Assembly: GCF_050947875.1 (NCBI RefSeq)
Contig: NC_134568.1
Coordinates: forward strand, 206,174,217 to 206,238,216
Direction: 5' to 3'
Origin: Dermacentor variabilis
Taxonomy: Eukaryota > Arthropoda > Arachnida > Ixodida > Ixodidae
Length of the DNA stretch: 64,000 bases
A model generated the notes under the pieces. It was not told where the DNA came from. It saw only the letters and a program-made list of their open reading frames with translations, and made no database searches. The position numbers were made by a program, and so were the translations under genes. Position 1 is the first letter of the stretch. Every line of letters starts with the position of its first letter. Of the stretch, positions 1 through 10,120 are shown one piece after another.

Positions 1-3000
1 ATCAAGGCCTTCACGACGCTTAGGGAGTCTGTATATATCGCTGATTTTTGAAGTTTTGATTTTTTTATATGATTTAGAGAAGACAGTACTGCGTAGGCCT
101 CGGCCGTGAAGGTAATTGTTTCCGGATGCAGTACACCAGATTCTGAGAAGGATGGGCCGAAGGCAGCATAAGACACCCCGGCATTTGACTTCGAAGCGTC
201 TGTGTAGAACTCTGCGCAGGAGTGCTTGTGCTGGAGTTCTAGAAAATGCATTCGTATTTCTATCTCTGGTGCGTGTTTTGTTACTTCTAAAAAGGATATG
301 TCACATTCTATCCGCTGCCACTCCCAAGGTGGTAACAGCTTGGTTGGATGCATTAGCCGAAGTTCGAGGAGTGGGACACGCATTTCATCACTAAGCTTCC
401 TCACACGAAGCGTGAAAGGCTGCCTTACAGAGGGACGGTTATGGAAAAGTGTAGTACATGTCATATCGTTAACAATGTTAAAATATGGATGTTGATCATT
501 GGAGCGTATTTTCAGGAAATATGTAATGCTGATGTAAGTTCTCTGTAGATGGAGCGACCATTCATTTGATTCCGCGTATAAGCTTTCAATCGGGCTTGTT
601 CTGAAAGCGCCAGTGGCTAAGCGGATACCTAGACGGTGCACAGGATCTAGGATCTTTAGTGCGCCCGGAGCGGCAGAGTTATATACGACGGCACCATAGT
701 CCAATCGTAATCGTATTAGGCTCTTATAAACATTAATCAGACACTTCCTGTCGCTACCCCATGTTGAGTGGGATGGAATTTTAAGTAAGTTCATTGTCCT
801 TAGACATTTTTCTTTAAGCTATTTAATGTGCTATTAAGCTATTTAAAGCTTGGAGTCTAGTATAATACCTAAAAATCTGTGTTCTTTGTTGATAGGTATT
901 TGATGTCCACACAGTTGAACACAAGGATCTGGAACCAGGCCTCTCTTTCTAGTAAAAAGAACACGAGAGCTTTTGTCGGGGTTGATTTTAAATCCGTTTT
1001 CGTCTGCCCACTTGGAAACCTTGTTCAAGCCCTGCTGTACCTGTCTCTCGCATACTGTGAGGTCGCAGGATTTGAAGCCTATTTGTATATCGTGTACGTA
1101 TACGGAATAAAAAATGGCCGGTGGCAGTGAAGCACGTAGTGTGTTCATATTAACGATAAAGAGAGTGCAGCTGAGCACGCCTCCCTGGGGTACACCAGTT
1201 TCCTGCGTAAAAGGACGTGACAATGCATTACCGACTTTTACTCGGAAGGTACGATTTGACAAATAGCTTTCTATTAGGTTTAACATATTAGCATGAATTC
1301 CCCTTTCTGACAAGTCTCTCAAGATTCCGTAGCGCCACGTTGTGTCGTATGCCTTCTCCATGTCGAGGAATATGGATAGGAAAAACTGTTTGTGTACAAA
1401 TGCATCACGAATGTTTCTTTCAATACGTACAAGATGATCAGTTGTGGAGCGCCCCTCTCTGAAACCACACTGATAGGGATCAAGCATTTTGTTCTGTTCA
1501 AGGAAATGAATGAGTCGCCGATTAATCATTTTTTCAAATACCTTACAAAGGCAACTTGTGAGGGCTATCGGGCGGTAACTTGCCGCCAAGGAAGGGTCTT
1601 TACCCTGCTTAAGAACAGGGACCACAATCACTTCTTTCCATGTGGATGGGAGGTATCCCACAGCCCAAATAGTGTTGAAAAGTGTGAGCAGTGTAAGTTG
1701 TGTGTTAGTATGTAAGTTTCTGATCATGTCATACATGACTCGGTCAGGTCCCGGTGCAGTGCTTTTGCATGTGTTCAATGCATCTCTCAACTCGGAAATA
1801 CTGAAAGGCTGGTTATACGGTTCGTTCTGTCTGGATTTTCGTAAGATTGGCTTACGTTCTTCTATTTCTTTAAGTTTAAAAAAGGATTGGGAATAGTTGA
1901 TTCAGCTAGACACGCGCTGAAATTGCTCCCCAAGTGAGTCTGCCTGAGCTTGCAGGGTATCGCCTTCTGTGTTTACCAAAGGGAGTGAATATGTTTGCCG
2001 CCCTCTTATTCTAATAACCCTGTTCCATACTTCGGCCTCATCTGTATACGAGTTGATGCCCGATAAAAACTTTTGCCAGCTCTCTCTTCTGGCCTGTCGG
2101 CGCGTTCTCCTGCCTTGGGACTTTGCTTTCTTAAAGTTAACAAGATTCTCCGCAGTGGGGAGGCGCGTAGCAACCCCCACGCTTTGTTCTGTTTCTTTCG
2201 AGCGATCCTATATTCGTCGTTCCACCACGGGACACGCCGTTTACACGCCAGGCCATTTACTTCCGATATGCATTTAGATGCGGCATCTATTACGAAGGCT
2301 GTAAAAAACTCCACAGCAGCATCAATTTCTAACGAAGACATGTCAACCCATGAGATACTAGTGAGAGCTCGGAATTTCTCCCAGTCAGCTGTATCAATCT
2401 TCCACCTAGGAGCCTGTGGTGGATATTCGTTTTCTTTAGGTGTTCTTAGCAGTATGGGAAAGCGGTCACTTCCGTAAGGATTGATGATAACTTCCCATTC
2501 GAGTTCAGGCAGTATGCACGGGGAAACTAGGCTGAGGTCAATTGAAGAAAATGTTCTGTTTGCAAGAGAATAATATGTGGGTGCCTTCTTATTCAGCAGA
2601 CACGCACCAGAAGAGAAAAGGAACTGTTCAACAAGACGACCTCGCGCATCTATACGAGAGTCGCCCCACAGGCAGTTGTGCGCATTGAAATCCCCAAGGA
2701 CAACGTAAGGTTCTGGCAATTCATCTATGAAGAACTGAAATTCATGTTTAGTTAATTTGTAATGTGGGGGTATGTAGAGCGAGCAGACAGTGATAAGTTT
2801 ATTTAGGAGAACAGCATGAACCGTCACTGCTTCAAGGGGCGTTTGTAGCTGCAAACGTTGACCACCGTATGCCTTTCTGAATAACAATGGCGACACCACC
2901 CGATGATGCGACAGCGTCATCGCGATCTTTCCGAAAAGTAACATACTGTCGAAGAAAGTTTGTGTATTTTGGTTTTAGGTGTGTTTCCTGTAAACACAGC

Positions 3001-3092
3001 ACTTTCGGATTGTGTTTGTGGATGAGTTCTTGTACGTCATCAAGGTTTCTAAGAAGACCTCTGACGTTCCATTGAATAATTTGTGTATCCAT
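1..3092 (-). pseudogene. ORF2 endonuclease-RT-RNase H polyprotein, frameshifted, partial
   Basis: ORF2 starts at the ATG at 3092 (MDTQIIQWNVRG). An AP-type endonuclease is visible as LQETHLK, then VVLGDFNAHN and GSDRFPI. The RT follows: STAPGPD, SYRPIALTS, LDMEKAYD and GVPQGGVLS. RNase H begins as FYTDASKSNAG near 130 and leaves the window. Frame changes near 2875, 2165 and 1890 split the protein. A stop after DSKL near 843 lies in a short duplicated AAGCTATTTAA stretch. The RT active-site motif reads YVHDI where the family has YxDD; the changed codon is CAC at 1094-1092. Both observations point to an inactive copy. The family enzyme nicks target DNA and copies element RNA onto it. Confidence 0.85.
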
Positions 3093-3138
3093 ATTTAAAG
3101 TAAATTGGTGCTGTGTTTACGGAAATGGAAGTGACGCC

Positions 3139-4434
3139 TTAGTTTACAGAGCTCTTTCGAGGCCCTGTAACCGGGGTTTTGCCCTTTCTGGAGCGTTCGA
3201 GGGAGTCTCGCCGCTCCTTAGGCGTTTGGTGCGCCTTGAGGACAGGTGTCGTGTCCATTGCCTCTAGTAAGGCTCCGGACACGTGCTCTTGCGAGCGAGA
3301 AGTTTTCAGGGAGAGTCCCGCCTTGGAGGGCAAGACCCCTGCGGCCACCAGCCCGGAGGTCGATGGGGCTCCCTGAGGGATTTGGCTGCGCCGGCTGTTG
3401 CCAGCGCTGGAAGGGGCCGGGGAGGTTGGGGCAGCCTCGGCTGCGCCCACGTTTGGGGTCGATGGTCCTTTCTGCTCGGTTGGCGGAGCAGCGCTAGCTG
3501 CAACCACCGTGGGGGCAGATGACGTAACTGCCGACTCACTGCTTGTGGGTCGGACAGCCGCCGGAGGCCGTTGTGACGCTGCCCCCTGACGCGCCACTTC
3601 GGCAAAGCTTTTCTTTGGCAGGTATGCTACCCGCCTGCGTGCCTCTTTGAACGATATGTTTTCCTTAGCTTTGATTGTGACTATTTCTTTTTCTTTTTTC
3701 CATGATGGACAGGACCGCGAGTACGCGGCGTGTTCCCCATCACAGTTCACGCAATGGAGAGAGTTCTCACAAGCTTCAGAGGTGTGTTCGTGTGCACTGC
3801 ATTTCGCACAGGTTTGGCAGCCTCGGCAGCTCTGCGAGCTGTGGCCGAAACGTTGGCATTTGAAACATCTCAGGGGGTTTGGGACGTATGGCCTAACGCG
3901 GAGCTTAATATACCCTGAATCGATTGACTCGGGCAGGATACTTGAACCGAAGGTAATTATCAAGTGCTTCGTTTGGATTTCTTTGCCATCTCGCCTCATC
4001 TTAATTCTTTTGACATTGATTACATTCTGTTCACTGAAGCCCTCCAAGCGTTGAGCCTCAGTGAGCTCCAGCAAGTCATCTTCCGACGCAACGCCGCGGG
4101 TGGTGTTCATAGTACGGTGCGTGGTTACTGTTAGTTGGTTATCCCCAAATGACACTAGCTTAGGCAGTTTCTCCTATTGCTTCTTATCGCGGAGCTCCAG
4201 GAGGAGATTACCGCTTGCCATCCTGGTGGCTTTATAACCGGCTCCAAAAACATCATTCAAAGTCTTTGATACAAGGAACGGTGAAATAGTGCGCACTGGT
4301 TTGCCGGGTTTTTCCGAGTGAACTACATGGAAACGTGGGAAGTTGTGGACTTGGCGTCCGAAAAACTGAAAAACTTCATCGGTGCGCCCTCTTTTCTGAG
4401 GGCGATGAGGGAGTGGAGGAAAGGAGCTATCCAT
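3139..4434 (-). pseudogene. ORF1 gag-like nucleic-acid-binding protein, one internal stop
   Basis: Gag-like ORF1 of the I-group element. The start is the ATG at 4434 (MDSSFPPLPHRPQK...); the open frame reaches 4470 but only through a GTG. The frame runs to 3139 with a single interruption, a TAG at 4176-4174, and the reading continues in the same frame on both sides. The middle holds cysteine knuckles (CFKCQRFGHSSQSC, CQTCAKCSAHEHTSEAC, CVNCDGEHAAYSRSC), followed by an IKAKENISFKEARRRV-like segment common in I-type ORF1 proteins. The C-terminal third is Ala, Pro and Ser rich and probably disordered. The family role is to coat element RNA in a ribonucleoprotein. ORF2 begins 47 bp downstream. 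Confidence 0.85.
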
Positions 4435-4970
4435 AAAGATATGTGAGATTTCGGCAGTAACGCCAGCCACCCACCGTGGAGTCCTACAAGGGAACGCTGC
4501 AGGACCCGTGAAACACGGCCTGGAAACGCCAACTGTACGTTACCACTATAACCAAATATGAAATAACCTATAAAGGTTGGCTATTCACACAAGGTTAACC
4601 CTTGCTGCCTGGAAAAATTGGAAGTAAATGGGAAGCCAGAAGAAGACAGGAAAGGTGGACAGTAAGGGAAAGACGAAGATTGTAGGGAGAGATAGACAGG
4701 AAAAGGCAACTACCGATTTCCCCCGGGTGGGTCAGTCCGGGGGTGCCGTCTACGTGAAGCAGAGGCCAAAGAGGTGTGTTGTCTCAGCCGGGGGGCCTTA
4801 AAGGTCCGAACACCCGGCATCGGCTCAACCTGCAGGATCCCCCTTTCTCCGGACACGGCTAAGCCGCGCACGGCTACACGCGGGAGGGTCCAACCCTCGT
4901 GTGCTCGGGTACGCGGTGTCGCAACACACCAAACGCCTGCTTACGCAGACGCCCCTGCGGGGCAAGAGCA
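4435..4970 (-). other. 5' leader of the I-group element
   Basis: GC-rich, non-coding sequence directly upstream of ORF1. It holds CpG-rich blocks (about 4730-4960) and no reading frame that resembles a protein. Position and orientation fit the 5' untranslated region, which in this group usually carries an internal promoter. No promoter element can be pointed to from sequence alone. Confidence 0.5.
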
Positions 4971-4999
4971 TCTTTATACAACAGTTAATGACACGTTAG

Positions 5000-5909
5000 T
5001 AACTAGAAAATATGGCGGTTATGTCGGCCCTAAAACGATCAGAACCACGAACGTTGACGATGTGTTCCGAAAGAAGATTTCGGTAGATGATAGCCTGCGG
5101 CAAGGCGAATGAGTTATATGCTACGGTTCTACCAGAAATGCGTTGGAAGCTTAAATGGTTTTTTTACGGACGTGATGAGCGGTAAGGTTGTACAAGAGGC
5201 AGCGTTGAATGACTGGCATTAGATACTATCTTGTGAAATTGGCAGATTAGTGCGATTATTCTCCATGATTGCAATGTAGGAAAAGAGAGCGATGATTTAA
5301 TGTTTTATACGCTCGAGTGACGGTCGTAGTTTCTGGAAAAGAAACGTGCTGCACGATTTTGAACCATCTCAACGGAATTTATTAGATAAGCCTGATGGGG
5401 GGGACCAGATGGGTGATGCGTATTCGAGCTGCGGATGAACGAATGTTTGATAGGCGAGCTTACGGGTTGTGGCTGGAGTTACATGAAGATAACGCTTTAG
5501 ATACCCCAATCGGCGCGATGCTTTAGCTGTTACTTTCTGTATGTGAGTGGACCAGCGAGTTTGCTTGTGAAATGAACACCAAGGTATTTGTGTGAGCACG
5601 CATGAGACACTAAAGAATTGTTGAGTAAGTAATTGTAAGAAGAGTTACATTTTTTCCAGCTGAATGTCATTAACTTGCATTTATCGATGTTAAGTGACAT
5701 TTTTCCTGACGTGCACCAAGCGGTTACGTGATCGAGGTCACTTTGAAGGGCTGCGTGATCTGCAGATGAACGTATTTTGCGATAAAGAATGCAGTCGTCT
5801 GCGAACGAGTGAATGGTTAATTTAATGTTAGATGGCAGGTCATTAATGTAAATGAGCAACCGCAACAGGCCCAGGACGCTACCTTGAGGTACACCAGAGT
5901 GACCTAACC
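5000..5909 (-). pseudogene. CR1/Jockey-like reverse transcriptase fragment
   Basis: Minus-strand RT fragment. It starts abruptly near 5909 inside the GVPQGSVLG motif, continues through IYINDLP and the active site SFADDCILY, the YLGV motif, and the C-terminal thumb region (RRLGYLKRYL, HPQLEYASPIWSP). Further left come NRAARFFSRNYD and a decayed tail to about 5000. The frame changes near 5560 and there are stops in the tail. FADD keeps both aspartates, but everything upstream of the RT palm is missing, so it is a 5'-truncated dead copy. CR1-like is chosen from the thumb motifs; Jockey cannot be excluded. It lies immediately downstream of the 5' end of the I-group element. Confidence 0.8.
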
Positions 5910-5915
5910 AGAGTG

Positions 5916-6145
5916 AGAGAGTCGCTAAGTGGAGACGCGTGACGGCGGCTCCTCCCAGCGGGACCTAGAGCACCTGAAGACCCGGGAGGACTGGGAGACA
6001 CTGCTGCGCTCTGGAGACCCAGCCGTGCAGACCATGGCTACTGACCGGGCTGACAGCGTTATGGACCGCAGTAACATAAACGCTTGAGTGCAGTGGGGTC
6101 GCGGGGGCCCGGGAGCCTCAGCCTGTATAATAAAGTCTTTATGGT
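5916..6145 (+). other. 3' end of a non-LTR retrotransposon with polyadenylation signal
   Basis: The plus strand reads a short tail, SSQRDLEHLKTREDWETLL, followed by RSGDPAVQTMATDRADSV and a stop near 6087. It resembles in style the C-terminus of the ORF2 at 43.2-46.9 kb (EEWDSVLRSPALEK...). About 40 bp further is ATAATAAAGTC (near 6126-6133), a plausible polyadenylation signal. The rest of the element is absent. The junction at about 5910 with the CR1-like fragment has the opposite orientation. Confidence 0.55.
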
Positions 6146-6155
6146 GATGATTGTG

Positions 6156-6258
6156 GCACGTTCAATATCCCTTGGTGGTCAAAATTAATCCGGAGGCACG
6201 CACTACTGCATGCCTCATAAGCGAATCGGGGTTTGGCACGTAAAACCCTAGAATTAAA
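6156..6258 (+). repeat. Ruka-like SINE, headless 3' fragment
   Basis: Matches only the 3' half of the Ruka-like SINE present in full at 53476-53713: the CACGTT start, the GGTGGTCAAAATTAATCCGG block, the CACTACtGCaTGCCTCATAA block and GGTTTGGCACGTAAAACCCTAGAATT. The tRNA-like head is missing. Matching was done by eye against copies in the same window. Confidence 0.7.
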
Positions 6259-6429
6259 AGAATATTTGCTCCAGATTTGCTTGAACCATATAAAACGTGC
6301 ATGTTTGTGCAACAGCGCTTTATTGCACATTCGCATGAACTTCCATTAATGCATACCTGCGCATACGTTGCCTCTACGGCTAGTTAGCCTCTTTTAGTTG
6401 GCATAGTTAGCCTCTATGGCTAACCTTTT

Positions 6430-6960
6430 TATTGCGATATCAATTGTATGAACACTCTAGGCGCATTTCTACCATCGGCGTCGCCGTGATGTTCCGTATA
6501 AAGTCCAAAGGCGATAACACCGTCGCCAAGTGCCCTGCGCTGTTATGTGCGAGTGATAGCGGGCGAGGGGAACCGACGATCTCGGCTCAATCTCGCCCGC
6601 GCGAAAGACAGCAGAGCAGGGAGGAAGCGCGCCGTCTTCCGTCGCGCGCGAGGCCCCCAACGTCGCGGTTGCGAGGCACCGGGAGGAAGGGAGGGAGGAG
6701 GAACAGCATTCTACTCCGGCTGCAATTGTGTGTGTGGCGTTTGCGCGCGATCGCGTGGCCGCATTTTGAGAGCGATGTTCGTTGGGGGCAGAGTCTAGGT
6801 GCGTCGACGGCTCGCAGCTTTGTGTGTGCTGTGTGTCCTCGACGCTCAGTTTGCGTTGAAGCGATAGACAACACGAAGGTCACTTCGCTCGCTGCTGCTA
6901 CCGCGCATGCTCACGTCAGCTCTTCGACAGCGAATGTCTTCGGTCAAAGGGTATGATGTG
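6430..6960 (-). repeat. Dispersed tick repeat, family A, copy 1
   Basis: Read on the minus strand, it shares ordered blocks with 26075-26825 and 62755-63250: the GCGAGCGAAgTgACCTTCGtGcTG block, GTCTATCGCTcCAACGC, aAACTGAGC, and a CAGATCGcTcTCAA-like block. It is GC and CpG rich. No coding potential is recognised. It may be a non-autonomous DNA element, but no termini could be fixed. Confidence 0.6.
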
Positions 6961-7059
6961 TTATATGTTGTTGATGTGTTGTTATCATCGGATATGATAT
7001 GATGATGTGTTGTGTGTTTACCTAATGAAAAGGGCAGTGTCAATTCCTGAACTGCGTTT

Positions 7060-7395
7060 TAACCATGCCTTAAATATAGTATAACTTTGTGTTACCTCTG
7101 TCTTAACTGTGTCTTAATTGCGTATTAATCGCGTCGCAGCTTTATCGGAACTAGCTGTGTCTTATATCCTAACTGTCTTAGCTGTCTCTTAACTACGTCT
7201 TAATTGTGTTTATGTCTTAACTGCCTCGTAATTGTGTATTAACAGTCTCTTAGCTGTGTCTTAACAGTTTGTATGTCTCAAATGTATCTTAAGTGTGTTA
7301 ATGTCTTAACTAGCTGTATCTTATGCCCTGTGTTTTAACTGTGTCTTAAATATATCTTAACTGCGTCTGAATTATGTATACACTGTCTCTTCACG
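7060..7395. repeat. Degenerate tandem array of CTTAACTGTGT-like units
   Basis: About 335 bp are built from imperfect repeats of a unit close to (T)CTTAACTGTGT, with variants such as TCTTAATTGTG, TCTTAGCTGTG and TATTAACAGTC. Spacing drifts between about 13 and 20 bp. The T-rich, near-telomere-length units are too irregular to be a simple microsatellite. No gene is visible here. Confidence 0.75.
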
Positions 7396-7479
7396 GCCAG
7401 CTCAAATTTAGCACATGTTCCCGTTTCTCTACAGTTATCCAAGCAAGAAAACCAATTCATTCGGTGCTCTTTCAGAATC

Positions 7480-7640
7480 CGTGACAACACGAACGCCGGC
7501 GTTCGTGTTGTCCACTTCTCTTGAGTCCTGTCTGCACGCCTCACCTTTTTGCATAATGAATCCTTACCAACTAGCTCAGCTTTCTGTTGTTCTAAGCTTG
7601 TTCTGCATTTGTTATCTGCCTCAGCCTCAGCTGACAGCGA
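7480..7640 (-). repeat. Penelope-like terminal sequence with short inverted repeat
   Basis: The minus strand matches the arms of the palindrome at 36.2-36.9 kb: CAGAAAGCTGAGC, AGTTGGTAA, GATTCATTATGCAAAAA, GGCGTGCAGACA and AAGAGAAGTGGACAACACGA. It ends in a perfect inverted repeat GACAACACGAACGCCGGCG followed by its mirror at about 7482-7512. This is interpreted as the terminal region of a Penelope-like element. Confidence 0.55.
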
Positions 7641-7829
7641 CTCAAGCATGTCTGTCACAAACAAATCAGCTTGCTAAAAAGAAACTGCACGAAGAAGTAT
7701 TCCAGGGATGCAGAAGCGTTGAATCAGTGTTAGGGGAGCGCAGGTGGAGAAAGCGTGCTGGGCGAGCAGCAGCTACCCAAAACAGCTTCCTCGCGGTTGA
7801 TTAAACAACTGGCACTGCTTTGCGCGCAG

Positions 7830-8040
7830 CCTGCGCCATGCGTGCCACCACAGATGTAGCTCGCGCGCAGAGCCGCACAGCGCGCGCCACTTCGACCGGG
7901 CGAAGCGCTGCACCTGTGTGTGCCAGGTGGCGGAGCGTACCGAGCGGTCGCGGCAGCAGATGGTGGACGCCCGAGCGCTTCGTAGAAGCAACTTCGCGTC
8001 GCCGATCAGTGTGTCTCCGTGCAGTTCGGTTTCCGCTTAA
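7830..8040 (+). CDS. Possible Cys-rich terminal exon of a host gene
   Basis: An open stretch of 69 codons follows a possible splice acceptor (GCTTTGCGCGCAG, AG at 7828-7829) and ends at TAA 8038-8040. It reads LRHACHHRCSSRAEPHSARH then FDRAKRCTCVCQVAERTERS. The first half is rich in Cys, His and Arg, with a CTCVC cluster. Codons are GC-rich and end in G or C, unlike the AT-rich flanks. The protein is not recognised. An overlapping ATG frame starts at 7838 and is a weaker choice because it lacks the Cys pattern. The polypyrimidine tract is poor, and the exon call is tentative. Confidence 0.25.
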
Positions 8041-8276
8041 TGGCTCGGTAATGAAGCGTCAACGATCGAATGGCGCCCGGCGCATTCAGCGGCAGCGCCC
8101 CGGGTGTGCCCTGCACGCTCGCCGGCAGACATGCCGCGAAATGCCGTCCCTGCTCGTCGCGCGTGGCATACTTGCGCACCGGCGCACTGCAGCCTGCTTC
8201 TATGTTGCGAATGCGCGAAAGCTCGCAGGCTGTGCGGGTGCTTGTTACTCATCAAACGTCCGTCTGTGCGAACATG

Positions 8277-8340
8277 TCTGTGTGCGTGTGTGTGCGCGTG
8301 TACTTGTGTGTGCGTGTGTGCGCGTGTGTGCTTGTCTGTG
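8277..8340. repeat. (TG)n/(GTGTGC)n microsatellite
   Basis: Impure dinucleotide tract of TG with interspersed GC steps. Short open frames over it are repeat translations and not genes. Confidence 0.9.
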
Positions 8341-8527
8341 TTTACCTTAAAATCAGCAACAATGAAGTTAACCAACTTTGTGATTTCCGAACAAGCGGCG
8401 ACGGCTGTCTGGTGTACGCCTCAATGAACAGACAAGAAAGGAAGAAATCAGGACTGAGAAAAAAAGAAAGAGAGGCTAATGCTCCCAGCTAAGCTTATTA
8501 CGTGTACACGAATACACAAGAAAGTGA

Positions 8528-8720
8528 AAGGGGGACTGCAGCCGCCGCCGTAGCTCAACTGGCACAGCATCGCACTTGCCATGTGGGAGTAGTGGGCGGC
8601 AAGTTGTATTTTCTTCCACGTTCGTTTCTCTTTTATTTATCAAGAATATAAAGATAATTGCAAATTTAGCCATATAATTCACTTTAGCCGTATACCTAGA
8701 GAATTCCAATTTACCTTAAT
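8528..8720 (+). repeat. tRNA-derived SINE, second family, decayed
   Basis: Begins GCCGCCGCCGTAGCTCAACTGGCA, a tRNA-like box A. The box B region is decayed, and a T-rich tail with CACGTTCGTTTCTC, TTTATTTATCAAG and TTGCAAATTTAG follows. A related copy is at 35029-35275. It is not a functional tRNA gene because the cloverleaf cannot be completed. Confidence 0.55.
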
Positions 8721-8840
8721 TCATAAATAATTCTGCATTTCCATAAAAACTTATTTTGATGCATACTCTGCGATTTCATAATACCGGCCTTTTTATATAC
8801 AGGCATATCAGCTCACCCAAGGATTACTGCCTATGTAATA

Positions 8841-9070
8841 CCGGCCGTGATTGCTTAGTGGCTGTGGTGCTGGGCTGCTAAGCACAAGGTCGCGGGGTCG
8901 AATGCCGGCCACGGCGGCCGCATTTTTATGGGGGCAAAATGCGAAAACACCAGTGTACTTAGATTTAAGCGGACGCGTCAAAGAACCCCTGGTGGCCCAA
9001 ATTTCCTGAATCCCACCCGGCGGCGCGCCTCACAATCAGATCGTGGCTTTGGCATGAAGTCCCATATTTT
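8841..9070 (+). repeat. Ruka-like SINE, near full length, decayed
   Basis: tRNA-like head CCGTGATTGCTTAGTGGC with box B GGTCGCGGGGTCGAATGCC, then the GCGGCCGCATTTTTATGGGGG block, CACCAGTGTACTTAGATTTAA, and a diverged GGCTTTGGCATGAAGTCCC tail. It is more diverged than the copies at 52.5 and 53.5 kb, so probably older. Confidence 0.8.
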
Positions 9071-9447
9071 TTATGAATGTCTAGGGGCGGCAAATACAAC
9101 AGCGTCAGTGATGTGAATATATATATGTCACCTCCCGTACTTATACCTTAGAAGGAAGTATACGTTCAAGTTACATACAATATAACAACATACCCCTATT
9201 TATAATGCAATTCTCTTACGACATCATATTGGCGGCACAGATATACACGTAAAACGTCAACAAGATGAAAAAAAAATAAGAAGTAGGCATTGAAGGAAGG
9301 AAAGGCACTCCGGAACCGGGAAAAGCATCTTTGAAACTCGCAAAAGCTGATTTTCCCGCTCGCCGGCTGTCAGTGCACTCCGAGTGTCGCAAGATTGAAC
9401 GCACGCCAGTGGGAAAGAAGAAAGCAATCGTACGCGCTCTCACTCAC

Positions 9448-9766
9448 CGCTGTAAGTGACATCCGGCACGACACCTTCCGCCAGTGACAGGAAAGGATGC
9501 TGCAGACGGAGCCGCGACGAGTCGGCGCTGCGCGCCGCGGCGGTGGATCCGTTCCACGCCGTGGCGTCCACGTACTCGTCGCATCCCCCGAGCAGGCGGT
9601 GCCAGTCGCCGGGAGGCCACGGCGGCGCCTCGCCGCCGGCGTTGCTGCCGTTCGAGGACGGGTGCTCGAATGCGACGCCGGCCAACGCCGTCCGCCACCA
9701 CGCCACGAGCAGGGCGGCCGCGAGGAGCAGACGCGGCCCGGCGCGCGAGTCAAGTGCTCGGTCCAT
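9448..9766 (-). CDS. Candidate first coding exon of a secreted or membrane protein
   Basis: From the ATG at 9766 the minus strand reads 106 codons and ends at a good splice donor, GTGAGT at 9447-9442, leaving phase 1. The protein starts with a typical signal peptide: a charged MDRALDSRAGPR, a hydrophobic LLLAAALLVAWW core, and a likely cleavage after TALA. Two NGS glycosylation sequons follow (SSNGSN and AWNGST). Sequence is strongly GC and CpG rich, as is common for promoter-proximal exons, and about 250 bp upstream is also GC rich. No domain is recognised and the family is unknown. The next exon would lie further left on the minus strand and was not found. Confidence 0.4.
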
Positions 9767-10120
9767 GGGGGCGCGCCGCGGCGAGCTTCGGGTGCGCGAG
9801 CGAAGAGCACGCAGCGAGTGCCGGAAGTTCCGAGACAGCGTTTGCGTTCGGCGAGCGTCAGCTGCTGCCTACCAACAGCCGTCTCGAAGCGAGTGCGGAG
9901 AGTTAGTGACGGAAAGGAGCCGAAAGGAGCTCGCAGTGGGACTGAACAGGAGCGCTAACACCGAAAGCAGCCAACACCAAAACCCTGAGAACCAAACGGT
10001 AACGGCGGCGGCACAATATAAGTTCTCTAGGGGATCAACGTCGAAACCGCAAAGCAAAAGAGGGGGCAGCGTGAAAGGAGCTTGTCTGCAGCTAGACGTC
10101 ACAGTGAAGAGGGGGTGTGC

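Larger units (their letters stand above)
1..4970 (-). mobile_element. I-group non-LTR retrotransposon, decayed, 3' end off the window
   Basis: Read on the minus strand, this is a two-ORF non-LTR retrotransposon. It has a GC-rich 5' leader (about 4970-4435), a gag-like ORF1 (4434-3139), then ORF2 with AP-type endonuclease, reverse transcriptase and the start of an RNase H domain that leaves the window at position 1. The combination of CCHC ORF1, endonuclease, RT and RNase H is typical of the I group. The copy is dead: one stop in ORF1, three frameshifts in ORF2 and a changed RT catalytic motif. Its 5' end abuts an older CR1-like RT fragment on the same strand. The 5' boundary near 4970 is estimated from where the neighbouring RT homology ends. 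Clade placement is by motif only. Confidence 0.85.
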
